Position numbers and translations under genes: made by a program. From Serratia odorifera (GTDB lineage: Bacteria; Pseudomonadota; Gammaproteobacteria; Enterobacterales; Enterobacteriaceae): a stretch of DNA of 64,000 nucleotides. The stretch covers positions 1,550,001 through 1,614,000 of the forward strand of contig NZ_LR134117.1 of the NCBI RefSeq assembly GCF_900635445.1, written 5' to 3'. A model generated the notes under the pieces. That model saw only the letters and a list, made by a program, of their open reading frames with translations, was not told the DNA's origin and searched no databases. Of this stretch, positions 46,130 to 55,135 are shown in pieces (the stretch's first letter is position 1; each line of letters opens with the position of its first letter).

Positions 46130-46945
46130 ATGGCGATTGAACTGATTGCAATAGATATGGACGGCACGCTGCTCAACCCGCAGCATCAGATTACTCCGGC
46201 AGTGAAGCAGGCCATTACCGCAGCACGCCGCAAAGGGGTGCATGTGGTGCTGGCGACCGGGCGGCCTTACGTTGGCGTGCAAGACTATTTGCGTCAGTTG
46301 GATATCCAGGGCGGCAATGATTTCTGTATAACCTATAATGGCGCCTTGGTGCTGCAAGCGGTGGACGGGGCCTGTATTCTGCAGGAAACGTTGGGCTTCG
46401 ACGACTATCTGCATTTTGAACAACTGGCACGTCAGTTGGGAGTGCATTTCCAGGCGTTTGATTTTGATACCCTTTACACGCCAAACAAAGATATCGGCAA
46501 ATACACCGTGCACGAAGCGGAGATGACCGGCATCCCGTTGAAATATCGCAGCGTGGATGAAATGGATCGCAACATGCGCTTCCCAAAAGTGATGATGATC
46601 GACGAACCGGAGTTACTCGACAGCGCCATTGCGCGCATTCCGCCGGAAACGCTGGCGCAGTACACCCTACTGAAAAGTGCGCCTTACTATCTGGAAATTC
46701 TGCATAAAAAGGTCGACAAGGGCGCTGGCGTGAAAATGCTGGCCGATCATCTGGGTATTGCTCAGCAAAACGTGATGGCATTGGGCGATCAGGCCAACGA
46801 CACCGCGATGATTGAGTTTGCCGGCGTTGGCGTGGCGATGGGCAATGCGATCCCGGCACTGAAGCAGGTGGCGCAGTTCGTTACCAGCAGCAACACTGAA
46901 GACGGCGTGGCGCGCGCCATCGAAAAATTTGTGCTCAACGCCTGA
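46130..46945 (+). CDS. yidA: HAD-family sugar phosphatase YidA
   Basis: 271-residue Cof-type HAD phosphatase. Motif I is DMDGTLLNP (about residues 9-17), motif II is LATGRPY, and motifs III/IV are in VMALGDQANDTAMIEFAGVGVAMGNA. E. coli YidA hydrolyses several sugar phosphates, such as erythrose-4-phosphate. Monocistronic, with GGAGAAG at its ribosome site, following gyrB as in relatives. A GGGCGC/GCGCCC hairpin lies just after the stop (46953-46968). Confidence 0.95.
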   Translation: MAIELIAIDMDGTLLNPQHQITPAVKQAITAARRKGVHVVLATGRPYVGVQDYLRQLDIQGGNDFCITYNGALVLQAVDGACILQETLGFDDYLHFEQLARQLGVHFQAFDFDTLYTPNKDIGKYTVHEAEMTGIPLKYRSVDEMDRNMRFPKVMMIDEPELLDSAIARIPPETLAQYTLLKSAPYYLEILHKKVDKGAGVKMLADHLGIAQQNVMALGDQANDTAMIEFAGVGVAMGNAIPALKQVAQFVTSSNTEDGVARAIEKFVLNA

Positions 46946-46989
46946 CGAGTCGGGGCGCTTTGGCGCCCGTTACAGTCGTGGCGATCTCG

Positions 46990-47125
46990 CCATATTTCGT
47001 ACACTGATCCTGCGCATCGACCAGTAGAATATCCGCCCTGCTGGTCAGCGCGCTCGCCAGCTCCTGTTTACCCGTTCAAGCCTTGCTTCAGCAACGTCGT
47101 GACGGTATCTGCATCGAATGCGGCC
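46990..47125 (-). pseudogene. Relic of an ornithine-cyclodeaminase/EutC-like gene
   Basis: Just downstream of the dehydratase stop, the minus strand encodes ILAAFDADTVTTLLKQGL, resembling the N terminus of this family, then a stop. A different frame follows with GKQELASALTSRADILLVD and then AQDQCTKYGEIATT, resembling the central GKxEL...VVD....C..GE motif. Most of the gene between and after these pieces is missing. The family often sits after a PLP dehydratase (as in eutBC), which supports a deleted partner. Evidence is short similarity only. Confidence 0.5.
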
Positions 47126-47139
47126 AGTATTTGCTGCGG

Positions 47140-48108
47140 TCAAGAATGCGCATCGTCGATGGCTGCCAGGTATTTTTCCAATACGATATTTTTGCCACAC
47201 AGCACCACGGCGACCTTTTTGCCCTGCAACTCCGGCGCCAGTTTGATGGCGGCAGCCAATGCGACACCGGCGGCCCCTTCAATAATCCAGCGGTCGCTGG
47301 CGGCGATGGCGCGCATGGCCTGTCTGATTTCCGCTTCGCTGACCAGCACCTGGCGGTCGATCAGTTGCTGACACAGCGGGAAGGTGACGGCCTGCGGATC
47401 GACGCCGCCGGCGGTGCCGTCGGACAGCGTATCCTGCTCATCGACCGGGTGAATGTGACCAGCCTGCAGAGCGCTGTACATGGCGGTTGAATTTTCCGGC
47501 CAGCAGGCTATCAGCTGGGTTTTCGGCGACAAACGCCGCAATACGCTGCCAATTCCCGAAATATAACCGCCGCCACCGACCGCTACCACCACCGCGTCGA
47601 GATCCGGCTGCTGTTCCACCAGTTCCATGCCGCAGGTGCCTTGGCCAGCGACCACCTGTAAATCGTTATACGGCGAGATATACACTTTTTTCTGCTCATT
47701 AGCTGCCTGTTCACCAGCTATTTCGGCATTTAGCGCATCGCCAGGGATCAGTATCACTTCGGCGCCCAGCGCGCGAATGGCGTTAACCTTCACCGAAGCG
47801 GCGTTTTCCGGTACGTAGACCGTCACGCCGATGCCCATCAGCTTACCGGCTTGCGCTACCGCCAGGCCATGATTGCCGCTGGAAGAGGCGATCACCCCAT
47901 CGCGCTGCTGCTGCGAGGACAGCAACCGCAGCTTGTTACTGGCGCCGCGAAACTTGAATGAGCCGGTATGCTGCAAGTGGTCGCATTTCAGCCACAGTTC
48001 GCAGCCCAACTGCTGCGACAGCAGGATGCTGCGCTCCAGCGGCGTCACGCGAACCTGTGGACGCAGCTGTTGATGCGCGGTGACAATCTGGTCAAATAAC
48101 TGGCTCAT
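47140..48108 (-). CDS. PLP-dependent serine/threonine dehydratase-family protein (EutB-like)
   Basis: 322-residue fold-type II PLP enzyme. The Schiff-base lysine is Lys52 in HTGSFKFRGASNKL, the substrate loop is SSSGNHGLAVA, and the phosphate-binding glycine loop is VGGGGYISGIGS. There is no regulatory ACT domain, so it is of the catabolic type. It overlaps the stop of the upstream PAS/HTH regulator gene (ATGA-type overlap), indicating an operon. A relic of an ornithine-cyclodeaminase-like gene follows, the same neighbourhood as hydroxyectoine eutBC. Substrate is unproven; threonine, serine or a hydroxy-amino acid is possible. Confidence 0.85.
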   Translation of the reverse strand: MSQLFDQIVTAHQQLRPQVRVTPLERSILLSQQLGCELWLKCDHLQHTGSFKFRGASNKLRLLSSQQQRDGVIASSSGNHGLAVAQAGKLMGIGVTVYVPENAASVKVNAIRALGAEVILIPGDALNAEIAGEQAANEQKKVYISPYNDLQVVAGQGTCGMELVEQQPDLDAVVVAVGGGGYISGIGSVLRRLSPKTQLIACWPENSTAMYSALQAGHIHPVDEQDTLSDGTAGGVDPQAVTFPLCQQLIDRQVLVSEAEIRQAMRAIAASDRWIIEGAAGVALAAAIKLAPELQGKKVAVVLCGKNIVLEKYLAAIDDAHS

Positions 48109-48722
48109 AATGATTCCTTTGTATTTTTCAGATAGTTGTAGACGGTGGCACGGCCCATGCCAAGAATCTTCGCCACGTAGCCGGCGGCGTTTTTACCCTT
48201 GAAAGCCCCCTCGTGATACAGCGCCTCCACCAACGCGCGTCGGCCGGCGCCGTTCAGCATAGCCAGCGTTTGCTGCCGTTGTTGCAGCCAGTTATACACA
48301 AAGGTATTGATGCGTTCTTGCCAGTCATCCTGAAACAGCACCTCTGGCTGCGGCTGCAAGGCGTTACCGGCAAGGAATGTCTCCAGCGCGGCTTTGGCAC
48401 CTTCCAACACGCTGATATCCAGATTGATACACAGCAGGCCAATCGGTTGGTCGCGATCGTCGCGCAATACCGCGCTGATCGAACGCAGCTGACTGCCGTC
48501 CCAATTGCGTTTCAGATAGGGGCCCAGCACCTGCAAATGACGATCCTGCTGTAACTCGCTCATATTGGAGGCTTCGCCGATTTTACGCTGCGAGCGGTTA
48601 TTGGCGATGTAGACCAGCGTTTGGCTGGCGAGATCGTGGATCGCCACTTCGGCATAAGGGGAAAACAGCAGGGCGATAGCATCGGCGATGGCGTGATAAC
48701 GGCTTAACATGACCAGACTCAT
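48105..48722 (-). CDS. YheO/DauR-like PAS-HTH transcriptional regulator
   Basis: 205 residues. The N-terminal YheO-like PAS domain (about residues 8-115: YHAIADAIALLFSPYAEVAIHDL, RSISAVLRDDRDQPIGLLCINLD) is followed by a C-terminal helix-turn-helix (GYVAKILGMGRATVYNYLKN). Such regulators usually control adjacent amino-acid catabolism genes. Here it is cotranscribed with the dehydratase and divergent from dgoR, across a 234-bp region. A second start is possible at 48710 (MLSRYHAIAD). Confidence 0.85.
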   Translation of the reverse strand: MSLVMLSRYHAIADAIALLFSPYAEVAIHDLASQTLVYIANNRSQRKIGEASNMSELQQDRHLQVLGPYLKRNWDGSQLRSISAVLRDDRDQPIGLLCINLDISVLEGAKAALETFLAGNALQPQPEVLFQDDWQERINTFVYNWLQQRQQTLAMLNGAGRRALVEALYHEGAFKGKNAAGYVAKILGMGRATVYNYLKNTKESL

Positions 48723-48811
48723 TTAGACTTAAAAATCCATACTGTACTTTTTAATCCAATCTGTAAATCGCCATAATGACAAAATCAGCTATTGTCTATT
48801 TTGTGATCCAG

Positions 48812-48889
48812 ATTGTAGTACAACATATAATCTTGGTACTACAATCGTCCGAGTGTTAGCGATGAGATGATAAAGATTGTGCTGCAATC
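48812..48889 (+). promoter_or_regulatory. dgoR promoter with DgoR-type operators
   Basis: ATTGTAGTAC (48812-48821) and GTACTACAAT (48836-48845) form a perfect inverted repeat around TATAAT at 48826-48831. The left arm is itself within the palindrome TTGTAGTACAA. A related palindrome GATTGTGCTGCAATC lies at 48875-48889. A repressor on these sites would cover the -10. A CRP-like half-site TGTGATC lies at 48802-48808. Confidence 0.65.
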
Positions 48890-48956
48890 GCAGGAACCAA
48901 TAGCGCCAGCGGAGTAAAGTGAAGCCATTTCCCGCAGGCGAAAATACGGAGCAACC

Positions 48957-49652
48957 ATGAAGCAGCAGATCAGTAAAACCGACCGCATCATCATCGACAT
49001 TGGCCAGCAGATCGTCGGCGGCAAGTACGTACCGGGGGCGGCGCTGCCGTCCGAAGCGGAGTTGTGCGAAGAGTTTGAAACGTCGCGCAATATCATTCGG
49101 GAAGTGCTGCGCGCGCTGATGGCCAAGCGGCTGGTGGAGGTCAAACGCTACCGCGGCGCCTTTGTCACCTTGCGCAGCCAGTGGAACTATCTGGATACCG
49201 AGGTGCTGAACTGGGTACTGGCGCAGGATTATGACCCACGGCTGATAGCGGCAATGAGCGAAGTGCGCAACCTGGTGGAACCGACCATCGCACGTTGGGC
49301 GGCGGAGCGCGCCACCTCCAGCGAACTGGCGGTGATAGAAGCGGCGCTGAACGACATGATTGCCCATCATCAGGAGCGCGAACTGTTTAACGAGGCCGAT
49401 ATTCGCTACCACGAAGCGGTGTTGGCGGCGGTGCACAACCCGGTGTTGCAGCAGCTCAGCGTAGCGATCAGTTCATTGCAGCGTGCGGTGTTTGATCGCA
49501 CTTATATGCCGGACGAAGACAACATGCCGCGTACTCTGCGCGAGCATCAGGATTTGTATGACGCCATTCGCCATCAGGATGCGGATGCCGCCGAACGGGC
49601 GGCGCTCACCATGATCGCCAGCTCGACCAAAAGGTTAAAGGACATGCTATGA
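48957..49652 (+). CDS. dgoR: GntR-family repressor of D-galactonate metabolism DgoR
   Basis: 231-residue FadR-subgroup regulator. The winged helix is near residues 10-70 (YVPGAALPSEAELCEEFETSRNIIREVLRALMAKRLVEVKRYRGAFV), and the C-terminal FCD effector domain has ADIRYHEAVLAAVHNPVL with metal or ligand histidines. It is closely similar to E. coli DgoR, which is released by D-galactonate. It overlaps dgoK by 4 bp and opens the operon. Confidence 0.95.
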   Translation: MKQQISKTDRIIIDIGQQIVGGKYVPGAALPSEAELCEEFETSRNIIREVLRALMAKRLVEVKRYRGAFVTLRSQWNYLDTEVLNWVLAQDYDPRLIAAMSEVRNLVEPTIARWAAERATSSELAVIEAALNDMIAHHQERELFNEADIRYHEAVLAAVHNPVLQQLSVAISSLQRAVFDRTYMPDEDNMPRTLREHQDLYDAIRHQDADAAERAALTMIASSTKRLKDML

Positions 49653-50542
49653 GCAACGGCTTTATCGCGATTGACTGGGGGTCCACCAACCTGCGCGCCT
49701 GGCGTTATGAAAATGGCGCATGCGTGGACAGCGTGCGCTCCGAGGCCGGCGTTACCCGGCTCGGCGGCCGCACGCCGCAGCAGGTATTCGGCGAACTGAT
49801 GGCGCGCTGGCAACGGCCGCTGCCGGTGGTGATGGCGGGGATGATCGGCAGCAATGCCGGCTGGTTGCAGGCACCTTATCTGCCGTGCCCCTCGCCGCTG
49901 ACCGGTCTCGCTCGCCAGGCGATCGCGGTAGAGCAGGCGTTGCCGTATCGCGCCTGGATCATTCCGGGCATCTGCGTCAACGGCGAGGATAACTGTAACG
50001 TGATGCGCGGTGAAGAGACCCAACTGTTGGGCGCTCATACCGAACTGCCGTCACCGCTGTACGTGATGCCGGGCACCCACAGCAAATGGGTGCAGATGGA
50101 CGGCGATACGCTGGTGGACTTTCGCACCGTAATGACCGGCGAGCTGCACCACCTGCTGCTAAGCCAGTCGCTGATTGGCGTTGGACTCGGCGAACAACGG
50201 CCCGATGCGCAGGTGTTTGAGCGCGGGTTGGCGGCAGGGCTTGGCGAGCGCCATCTGGTGAGGCGGCTATTTGAAACCCGCGCCGCTCATCTGCTGGGAA
50301 AACTGGAAAAAAGCGCGGTCAGCGATTGGCTGTCCGGTTTGCTGATTGGCAACGAAGTGGCGCAAATGCAGCAGCAATATCCGCTGGCGGCGCATACCGC
50401 GTTAACGGTGATCGGTAATCCGACGCTGGCGCAACGCTACGGCCGGGCGTTCGACATGGCGGGCATACGCTATCGCACGCTGGATGGCGACCGCGCTTTT
50501 CAAACTGGGATCAGGAGCATTGCCAATGAGCTGGAAGACTGA
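49649..50542 (+). CDS. dgoK: 2-dehydro-3-deoxygalactonokinase DgoK
   Basis: 297-residue sugar kinase that phosphorylates 2-dehydro-3-deoxy-D-galactonate, the second step of D-galactonate breakdown. The N-terminal phosphate loop is FIAIDWGSTNLRAW. The segments GMIGSNAGWLQAPY and VMPGTHSKWVQMDG are typical of the family. It starts in an ATGA overlap with dgoR and overlaps dgoA by 17 bp, so the genes are translationally coupled. Confidence 0.95.
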   Translation: MSNGFIAIDWGSTNLRAWRYENGACVDSVRSEAGVTRLGGRTPQQVFGELMARWQRPLPVVMAGMIGSNAGWLQAPYLPCPSPLTGLARQAIAVEQALPYRAWIIPGICVNGEDNCNVMRGEETQLLGAHTELPSPLYVMPGTHSKWVQMDGDTLVDFRTVMTGELHHLLLSQSLIGVGLGEQRPDAQVFERGLAAGLGERHLVRRLFETRAAHLLGKLEKSAVSDWLSGLLIGNEVAQMQQQYPLAAHTALTVIGNPTLAQRYGRAFDMAGIRYRTLDGDRAFQTGIRSIANELED

Positions 50543-51143
50543 ATTGCCGTTGATTGCCATTCTGCGTGGCATTACGCCGCCGGAAGCCGGCGCTCACATA
50601 CAGACGTTGCTGGACGCCGGTTTCGACGCGATCGAAATTCCGCTGAACTCGCCAGAATGGGCGGTCAGCATTGGCGAAGCGGTAAGGAACTTCGGCGAGG
50701 GTGCACTGATCGGCGCAGGCACCGTATTGCAGGTGCCGCAGGTGGAACAGCTGGCCGCGCTGGGAAGCAAACTGGTGGTGACGCCGAATACCCAACCGGC
50801 GGTGATTCGCCGGGCGGTAGCGCTTGGCATGACGGTCTGCGCCGGTTGCGCCACCGCCACTGAAGCGTTCAACGCGCTGGATGCCGGCGCGCAGGCGTTG
50901 AAAATCTTCCCGTCGCTGTCGTTTGGCCCGGATTACATCAAAGCGTTGAAAGCCGTGCTGCCGCCACAGGTGCCGGTTTTCGCCGTCGGCGGCATTACGC
51001 CGGAAAATCTGCATCAGTATTTGGCCGCCGGTTGCGTTGGTGCTGGGTTGGGCAGCGATCTGTACCGCGCCGGCCAGCCGTTGGAACGCACTGCGCAGCA
51101 GGCCGCCGCTTTCGTTCGAGCCTATAAGGAAGCCACACGATGA
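50526..51143 (+). CDS. dgoA: 2-dehydro-3-deoxy-6-phosphogalactonate aldolase DgoA
   Basis: 205-residue class I aldolase of the KDPG/KDPGal family, splitting KDPGal into pyruvate and glyceraldehyde-3-phosphate. Visible motifs are AILRGITP, the IGAGTVL loop, the Schiff-base lysine in AGAQALKIFPSLSFGP, and AVGGITPENL. The ATG at 50526 (MSWKTELPLIAILRG) gives the exact E. coli length and was preferred to earlier in-frame starts inside dgoK. It overlaps dgoD by 4 bp. Confidence 0.95.
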   Translation: MSWKTELPLIAILRGITPPEAGAHIQTLLDAGFDAIEIPLNSPEWAVSIGEAVRNFGEGALIGAGTVLQVPQVEQLAALGSKLVVTPNTQPAVIRRAVALGMTVCAGCATATEAFNALDAGAQALKIFPSLSFGPDYIKALKAVLPPQVPVFAVGGITPENLHQYLAAGCVGAGLGSDLYRAGQPLERTAQQAAAFVRAYKEATR

Positions 51144-52288
51144 AAATAACCAAACTGACCACCTATCGGCTGCCGCCGCGCTGGATGTTCCTGAAAGTTG
51201 AAACCGACGAAGGCATTGTCGGCTGGGGCGAGCCGGTGATTGAAGGGCGGGCACGCAGCGTCGAAGCGGCGGTGCACGAGCTTGCCGAATATGTGGTCGG
51301 GCAGGATCCGGCGCGTATCAATGATATTTGGCAAACGCTGTATCGCGGCGGATTTTATCGCGGCGGGCCGATACTGATGAGCGCGATTGCCGGTATCGAT
51401 CAGGCGCTGTGGGATATCAAGGGCAAGGCGCTGGGGGTGCCGGTGTATCAGCTGCTGGGTGGCCTGGTACGCGATAAAATCAAGGCCTACAGCTGGGTTG
51501 GCGGCGATCGCCCTGCCGAGGTGATTGCCGGCATTGAGAAACTGACGCAGATTGGCTTCGATACCTTCAAGCTCAACGGCTGTGAAGAGATGGGCATCAT
51601 CGACAATTCACGCAAAATCGACGCGGCGGTGGCGGTGGTGGCGCAGATCCGCGAAGCGTTTGGCAACAAGATCGAATTTGGCCTGGATTTCCACGGTCGG
51701 GTCGATGCGCCGATGGCCAGGGTATTAATCAAAGAGCTGGAGCCGTACCGCCCGCTGTTTATCGAGGAGCCGGTATTGGCCGAGCAGGCGGAATACTATC
51801 CGCGGCTGGCGGCGCAAACGCATATTCCCATTGCTGCCGGTGAGCGGATGTATTCGCGCTTTGATTTTAAACGGGTGCTGGCCGACGGTGGCTTGGCCAT
51901 TATTCAGCCGGACCTGTCTCACGCCGGCGGCATTACCGAATGCTTCAAGATTGCCGCGATGGCGGAATCGTACGACGTGGCATTGGCGCCGCACTGCCCG
52001 CTGGGGCCGATTGCGCTTGCCGCCTGTCTGCACGTGGATTTCGTCTCCCGCAACGCGGTGTTCCAGGAGCAAAGCATGGGTATTCACTACAACCAGGGCG
52101 CCGAGCTGCTGGATTACGTACTCAACCAGGATGATTTCGCCATGGCTGATGGCCACTTCTATCCGCCAAGCAAGCCGGGATTGGGGGTGGAAATCAACGA
52201 AGAGCTGGTGATTGAGCGCAGCAAGCAGGCTGCCGACTGGCGCAACCCGGTGTGGCGCTATCCCGACGGCGCGGTGGCCGAGTGGTAA
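51140..52288 (+). CDS. dgoD: D-galactonate dehydratase DgoD
   Basis: 382-residue enolase-superfamily enzyme that converts D-galactonate to 2-dehydro-3-deoxy-D-galactonate. It is collinear with the 382-residue E. coli protein. Metal ligands and acid/base residues lie in GLDFHGRVDAP, FIEEPVLAEQ, AAGERMYSRFDF, QPDLSHAGGITE and APHCPLGPIALAA. The start MKITKLTTYRLPPRWMFLK overlaps the dgoA stop. An MFS gene, not dgoT, follows after a 116-bp gap. Confidence 0.96.
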   Translation: MKITKLTTYRLPPRWMFLKVETDEGIVGWGEPVIEGRARSVEAAVHELAEYVVGQDPARINDIWQTLYRGGFYRGGPILMSAIAGIDQALWDIKGKALGVPVYQLLGGLVRDKIKAYSWVGGDRPAEVIAGIEKLTQIGFDTFKLNGCEEMGIIDNSRKIDAAVAVVAQIREAFGNKIEFGLDFHGRVDAPMARVLIKELEPYRPLFIEEPVLAEQAEYYPRLAAQTHIPIAAGERMYSRFDFKRVLADGGLAIIQPDLSHAGGITECFKIAAMAESYDVALAPHCPLGPIALAACLHVDFVSRNAVFQEQSMGIHYNQGAELLDYVLNQDDFAMADGHFYPPSKPGLGVEINEELVIERSKQAADWRNPVWRYPDGAVAEW

Positions 52289-52404
52289 ACCCGGCTTAAC
52301 CGATAATAATTAAATTTACTCAATAGCTTTACCTCGACAGCGCCCGGCTGAGGTTTCGCCGTGGCTGGGCGCCCACCTGCAAATAATTAGCGTGAGGGTA
52401 AGTG

Positions 52405-53721
52405 ATGAATAACGATCTGTACTCCTCAACCATAAAAAAAATGAACCTCAGAATCATTCCTTTTATTATGATTCTTTATCTAATTGCCTATATCGATCGC
52501 TCAAATATATCGGTGGCGGCATTACAGATGAATGCCGATCTGGCGATGACGGCAGAAATGTACGGTATCGCCGCCGGAATATTTTATATTTCCTATATTA
52601 TTTTTGAAGTGCCCAGCAATGTGATATTAACCCGCGTCGGTGCAAAACTGTGGATCGCGCGGATTATGGTCAGCTGGGGCATCATTGCCGCCGGCATGAG
52701 CCTGGTGCAAACGCCGACGCAGCTTTACGTGATGCGCTTTCTGCTCGGCGTGGCGGAAGCCGGCTTTACGCCCGGCATTATCTATTACCTCTCCTGCTGG
52801 TACCCGCGCAGCGACCGGGCACGCGCCATGTCGTTGTTTTATATCGGCGCGGCGCTGGCGTCGGTGATTGGTCTGCCCATTTCCGGTTCGATTCTCAATC
52901 TGCACGGTTTCTTTGGCGTCGACGGCTGGCGTTGGCTGTTCCTGCTGGAAGGCATCCCGGCGGTGGCGCTGGGCATCGTGGTGTACTTCTATCTGGATGA
53001 TGCGCCGGAACAGGCGCGCTGGCTGAGTGCAGAACAACGCCGCTGGCTGGCCAACCGCCTGGCTGACGAAAGCGCGCAGTCCGCCATCGGTCACCAACAC
53101 GGCTGGCGTACCGCCTTGAAAAGCCGGCGGGTATGGGCGTTGAGCCTGTTATGGCTATTGCAGGCGTTCGGCACCATCGGCATTACGCTGTTCCTGCCGC
53201 TGATCGTCAAGGGAGTGGTGGCCGAACAAAGCAATTTCATGGTCGGCGTGCTGTCTGCGGTGCCGTTCCTGTTTGCCTGCATTTTTATGTATCTGAACGG
53301 CCGCCATTCCGATCTGCGCAAAGAGCGCGCCTGGCATCTCGGCTTGCCATTGATAGCCGCCGGCGGCTTGCTGCTGCTGGCAATCTACAGCCAGAACCTG
53401 CTGTTGGCGTATGGCCTGCTGGTGCTGACCGTCGGCCTTAACTGGGCGATTACGCCGATCTTCTGGGCGGTGACTACCGAAACCGTCGCTGGCGTAGCCG
53501 GTGCCGCCTCGATTGCCCTGATCAATGCGGTGGCCAATATTGCCGGATTGGTATTTCCACCGGTGATGGGGCGAATAAAAGACGTGACCCACAGTTATGA
53601 CAGCGCGCTGATTATTGTCGCACTGGCGTTAATTATTGGCGGCGTTATTGGCCTGAAAATAGGTCGGCAAACGCCACAGTCTGTCAGACAACCACCAATA
53701 AAAGTGCTACCAGACCGATAA
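52405..53721 (+). CDS. MFS transporter of the anion:cation symporter family (extra gene in the dgo operon)
   Basis: About 438 residues with 12 membrane helices, opening MNNDLYSSTIKKMNLRIIPFIMILYLIAYIDRSNISVAALQMN. The YIDRSNIS and AEAGFTPGIIYYLSCWYP segments place it with the phthalate/tartrate/hexuronate-type ACS family. It is clearly distinct from DgoT encoded next. The ATG at 52405 follows a GTG in frame and is preceded by GAGGGTAAG. Its base composition is more AT-rich at the 5' end than the operon. Substrate may be galactonate itself or a related sugar acid; E. coli has no counterpart at this position. Confidence 0.88.
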   Translation: MNNDLYSSTIKKMNLRIIPFIMILYLIAYIDRSNISVAALQMNADLAMTAEMYGIAAGIFYISYIIFEVPSNVILTRVGAKLWIARIMVSWGIIAAGMSLVQTPTQLYVMRFLLGVAEAGFTPGIIYYLSCWYPRSDRARAMSLFYIGAALASVIGLPISGSILNLHGFFGVDGWRWLFLLEGIPAVALGIVVYFYLDDAPEQARWLSAEQRRWLANRLADESAQSAIGHQHGWRTALKSRRVWALSLLWLLQAFGTIGITLFLPLIVKGVVAEQSNFMVGVLSAVPFLFACIFMYLNGRHSDLRKERAWHLGLPLIAAGGLLLLAIYSQNLLLAYGLLVLTVGLNWAITPIFWAVTTETVAGVAGAASIALINAVANIAGLVFPPVMGRIKDVTHSYDSALIIVALALIIGGVIGLKIGRQTPQSVRQPPIKVLPDR

Positions 53722-53797
53722 CCCCTACCCGGCGAAATACGACCCTACAGAGATATTTCGCCGTTATTAAAATCCGAAAAATAACGGAATAACAATA

Positions 53798-55090
53798 ATG
53801 GAAATGACATTGACCGCAACACCTAAAACAAAACGGCGTTACCTGACGTTATTAATGATATTTGTCACCGTGGTGATTTGTTATGTCGACCGCGCCAACC
53901 TGGCGGTGGCATCGGCGCATATTCAGGAAGAGTTTGGCATCAGCAAGGCGCAAATGGGCTATATCTTTTCCGCTTTTGCCTGGACCTATACGCTGTGCCA
54001 AATCCCCGGCGGCTGGTTCCTCGATCGCGTCGGTTCCCGGCTGACCTACTTTATCGCCATCATGGGCTGGTCCATCGCCACGCTGTTGCAGGGTTTCGCC
54101 AATGGCTTGAGCGCGCTGATTGGCCTGCGCGCCATCACCGGGTTGTTCGAGGCACCGGCCTTCCCGACCAATAACCGCATCGTGACCAGCTGGTTCCCGG
54201 AGCAGGAACGTGCCTCGGCGGTGGGCTTTTATACCTCCGGTCAATTTGTCGGCCTGGCATTCCTGACCCCGTTGTTGATTTGGGTGCAGGAAGTGCTGAG
54301 CTGGCACTGGGTATTTATCATCACTGGCGGGGTGGGCATTGTCTGGGCGTTGGTGTGGCACCTGGTTTATCAGCCGCCGCGTAACAGCAAAGGCGTGAAC
54401 CGCGCCGAACTGGAATACATCCAGGCCGGCGGTGGCATGGTGGACGGCGACGTCGCCAGCGAGAAGAAAGCCCGGGTAACCCTGACCGCCGCCGACTGGA
54501 AGCTGGTGTTCCACCGCAAGCTGCTTGGCGTGTATCTGGGCCAGTTCGCCATTACCTCGACGCTGTGGTTCTTCCTGACCTGGTTCCCGAACTATCTGAC
54601 GCAGGAAAAGCACATTGCGGCGTTGACCGCCGGCTTTATGACCACCGTGCCGTTCCTGGCGGCGTTCTTCGGCGTGCTGCTGTCCGGTTTTGTCGCCGAT
54701 CGCCTGTTGCGCAGTGGCAAGTCGATCGGCTTTGCGCGTAAAACGCCGATCATCTGCGGTCTGTTGCTGTCGACCTGCATCATGGGCGCCAATTATACCA
54801 ACGATCCGCTGTGGATTATGGTGTTGATGGCGCTGGCATTCTTTGGCAACGGTTTCGCGTCGATCACCTGGTCGCTGGTCTCGTCGCTGGCGCCGGTGCG
54901 CCTGATTGGCCTGACCGGCGGGGTGTTTAACTTTGTCGGTGGGCTGGGCGGCATTACCGTACCGCTGGTGGTGGGCTATCTGGCGCAGGATTACGGTTTC
55001 GCACCGTCGCTGATTTATATTTCGGTGGTGGCGTTGATCGGTGCGCTTTCCTATTTGCTGCTGGTGGGCGATGTGAAACGGGTCGGTTGA
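53798..55090 (+). CDS. dgoT: D-galactonate transporter DgoT
   Basis: 430-residue MFS proton symporter of the ACS family, closely matching E. coli DgoT from KRRYLTLLMIFVTVVICYVDRANLAVASAHIQEEFGI to the end LVGDVKRVG. Twelve helices are present, with EAPAFPTNNRIVTSWFPEQERASAVGFYTSGQFVGLAF. It imports D-galactonate. No strong ribosome site precedes the ATG at 53798; an alternative ATG is at 53804. It is last catabolic gene of the operon. Confidence 0.95.
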   Translation: MEMTLTATPKTKRRYLTLLMIFVTVVICYVDRANLAVASAHIQEEFGISKAQMGYIFSAFAWTYTLCQIPGGWFLDRVGSRLTYFIAIMGWSIATLLQGFANGLSALIGLRAITGLFEAPAFPTNNRIVTSWFPEQERASAVGFYTSGQFVGLAFLTPLLIWVQEVLSWHWVFIITGGVGIVWALVWHLVYQPPRNSKGVNRAELEYIQAGGGMVDGDVASEKKARVTLTAADWKLVFHRKLLGVYLGQFAITSTLWFFLTWFPNYLTQEKHIAALTAGFMTTVPFLAAFFGVLLSGFVADRLLRSGKSIGFARKTPIICGLLLSTCIMGANYTNDPLWIMVLMALAFFGNGFASITWSLVSSLAPVRLIGLTGGVFNFVGGLGGITVPLVVGYLAQDYGFAPSLIYISVVALIGALSYLLLVGDVKRVG

Positions 55091-55135
55091 TCCGGTAAGA
55101 TGGCGGCTCAATGCCAGCATCTGCGGGGAGCCGCC

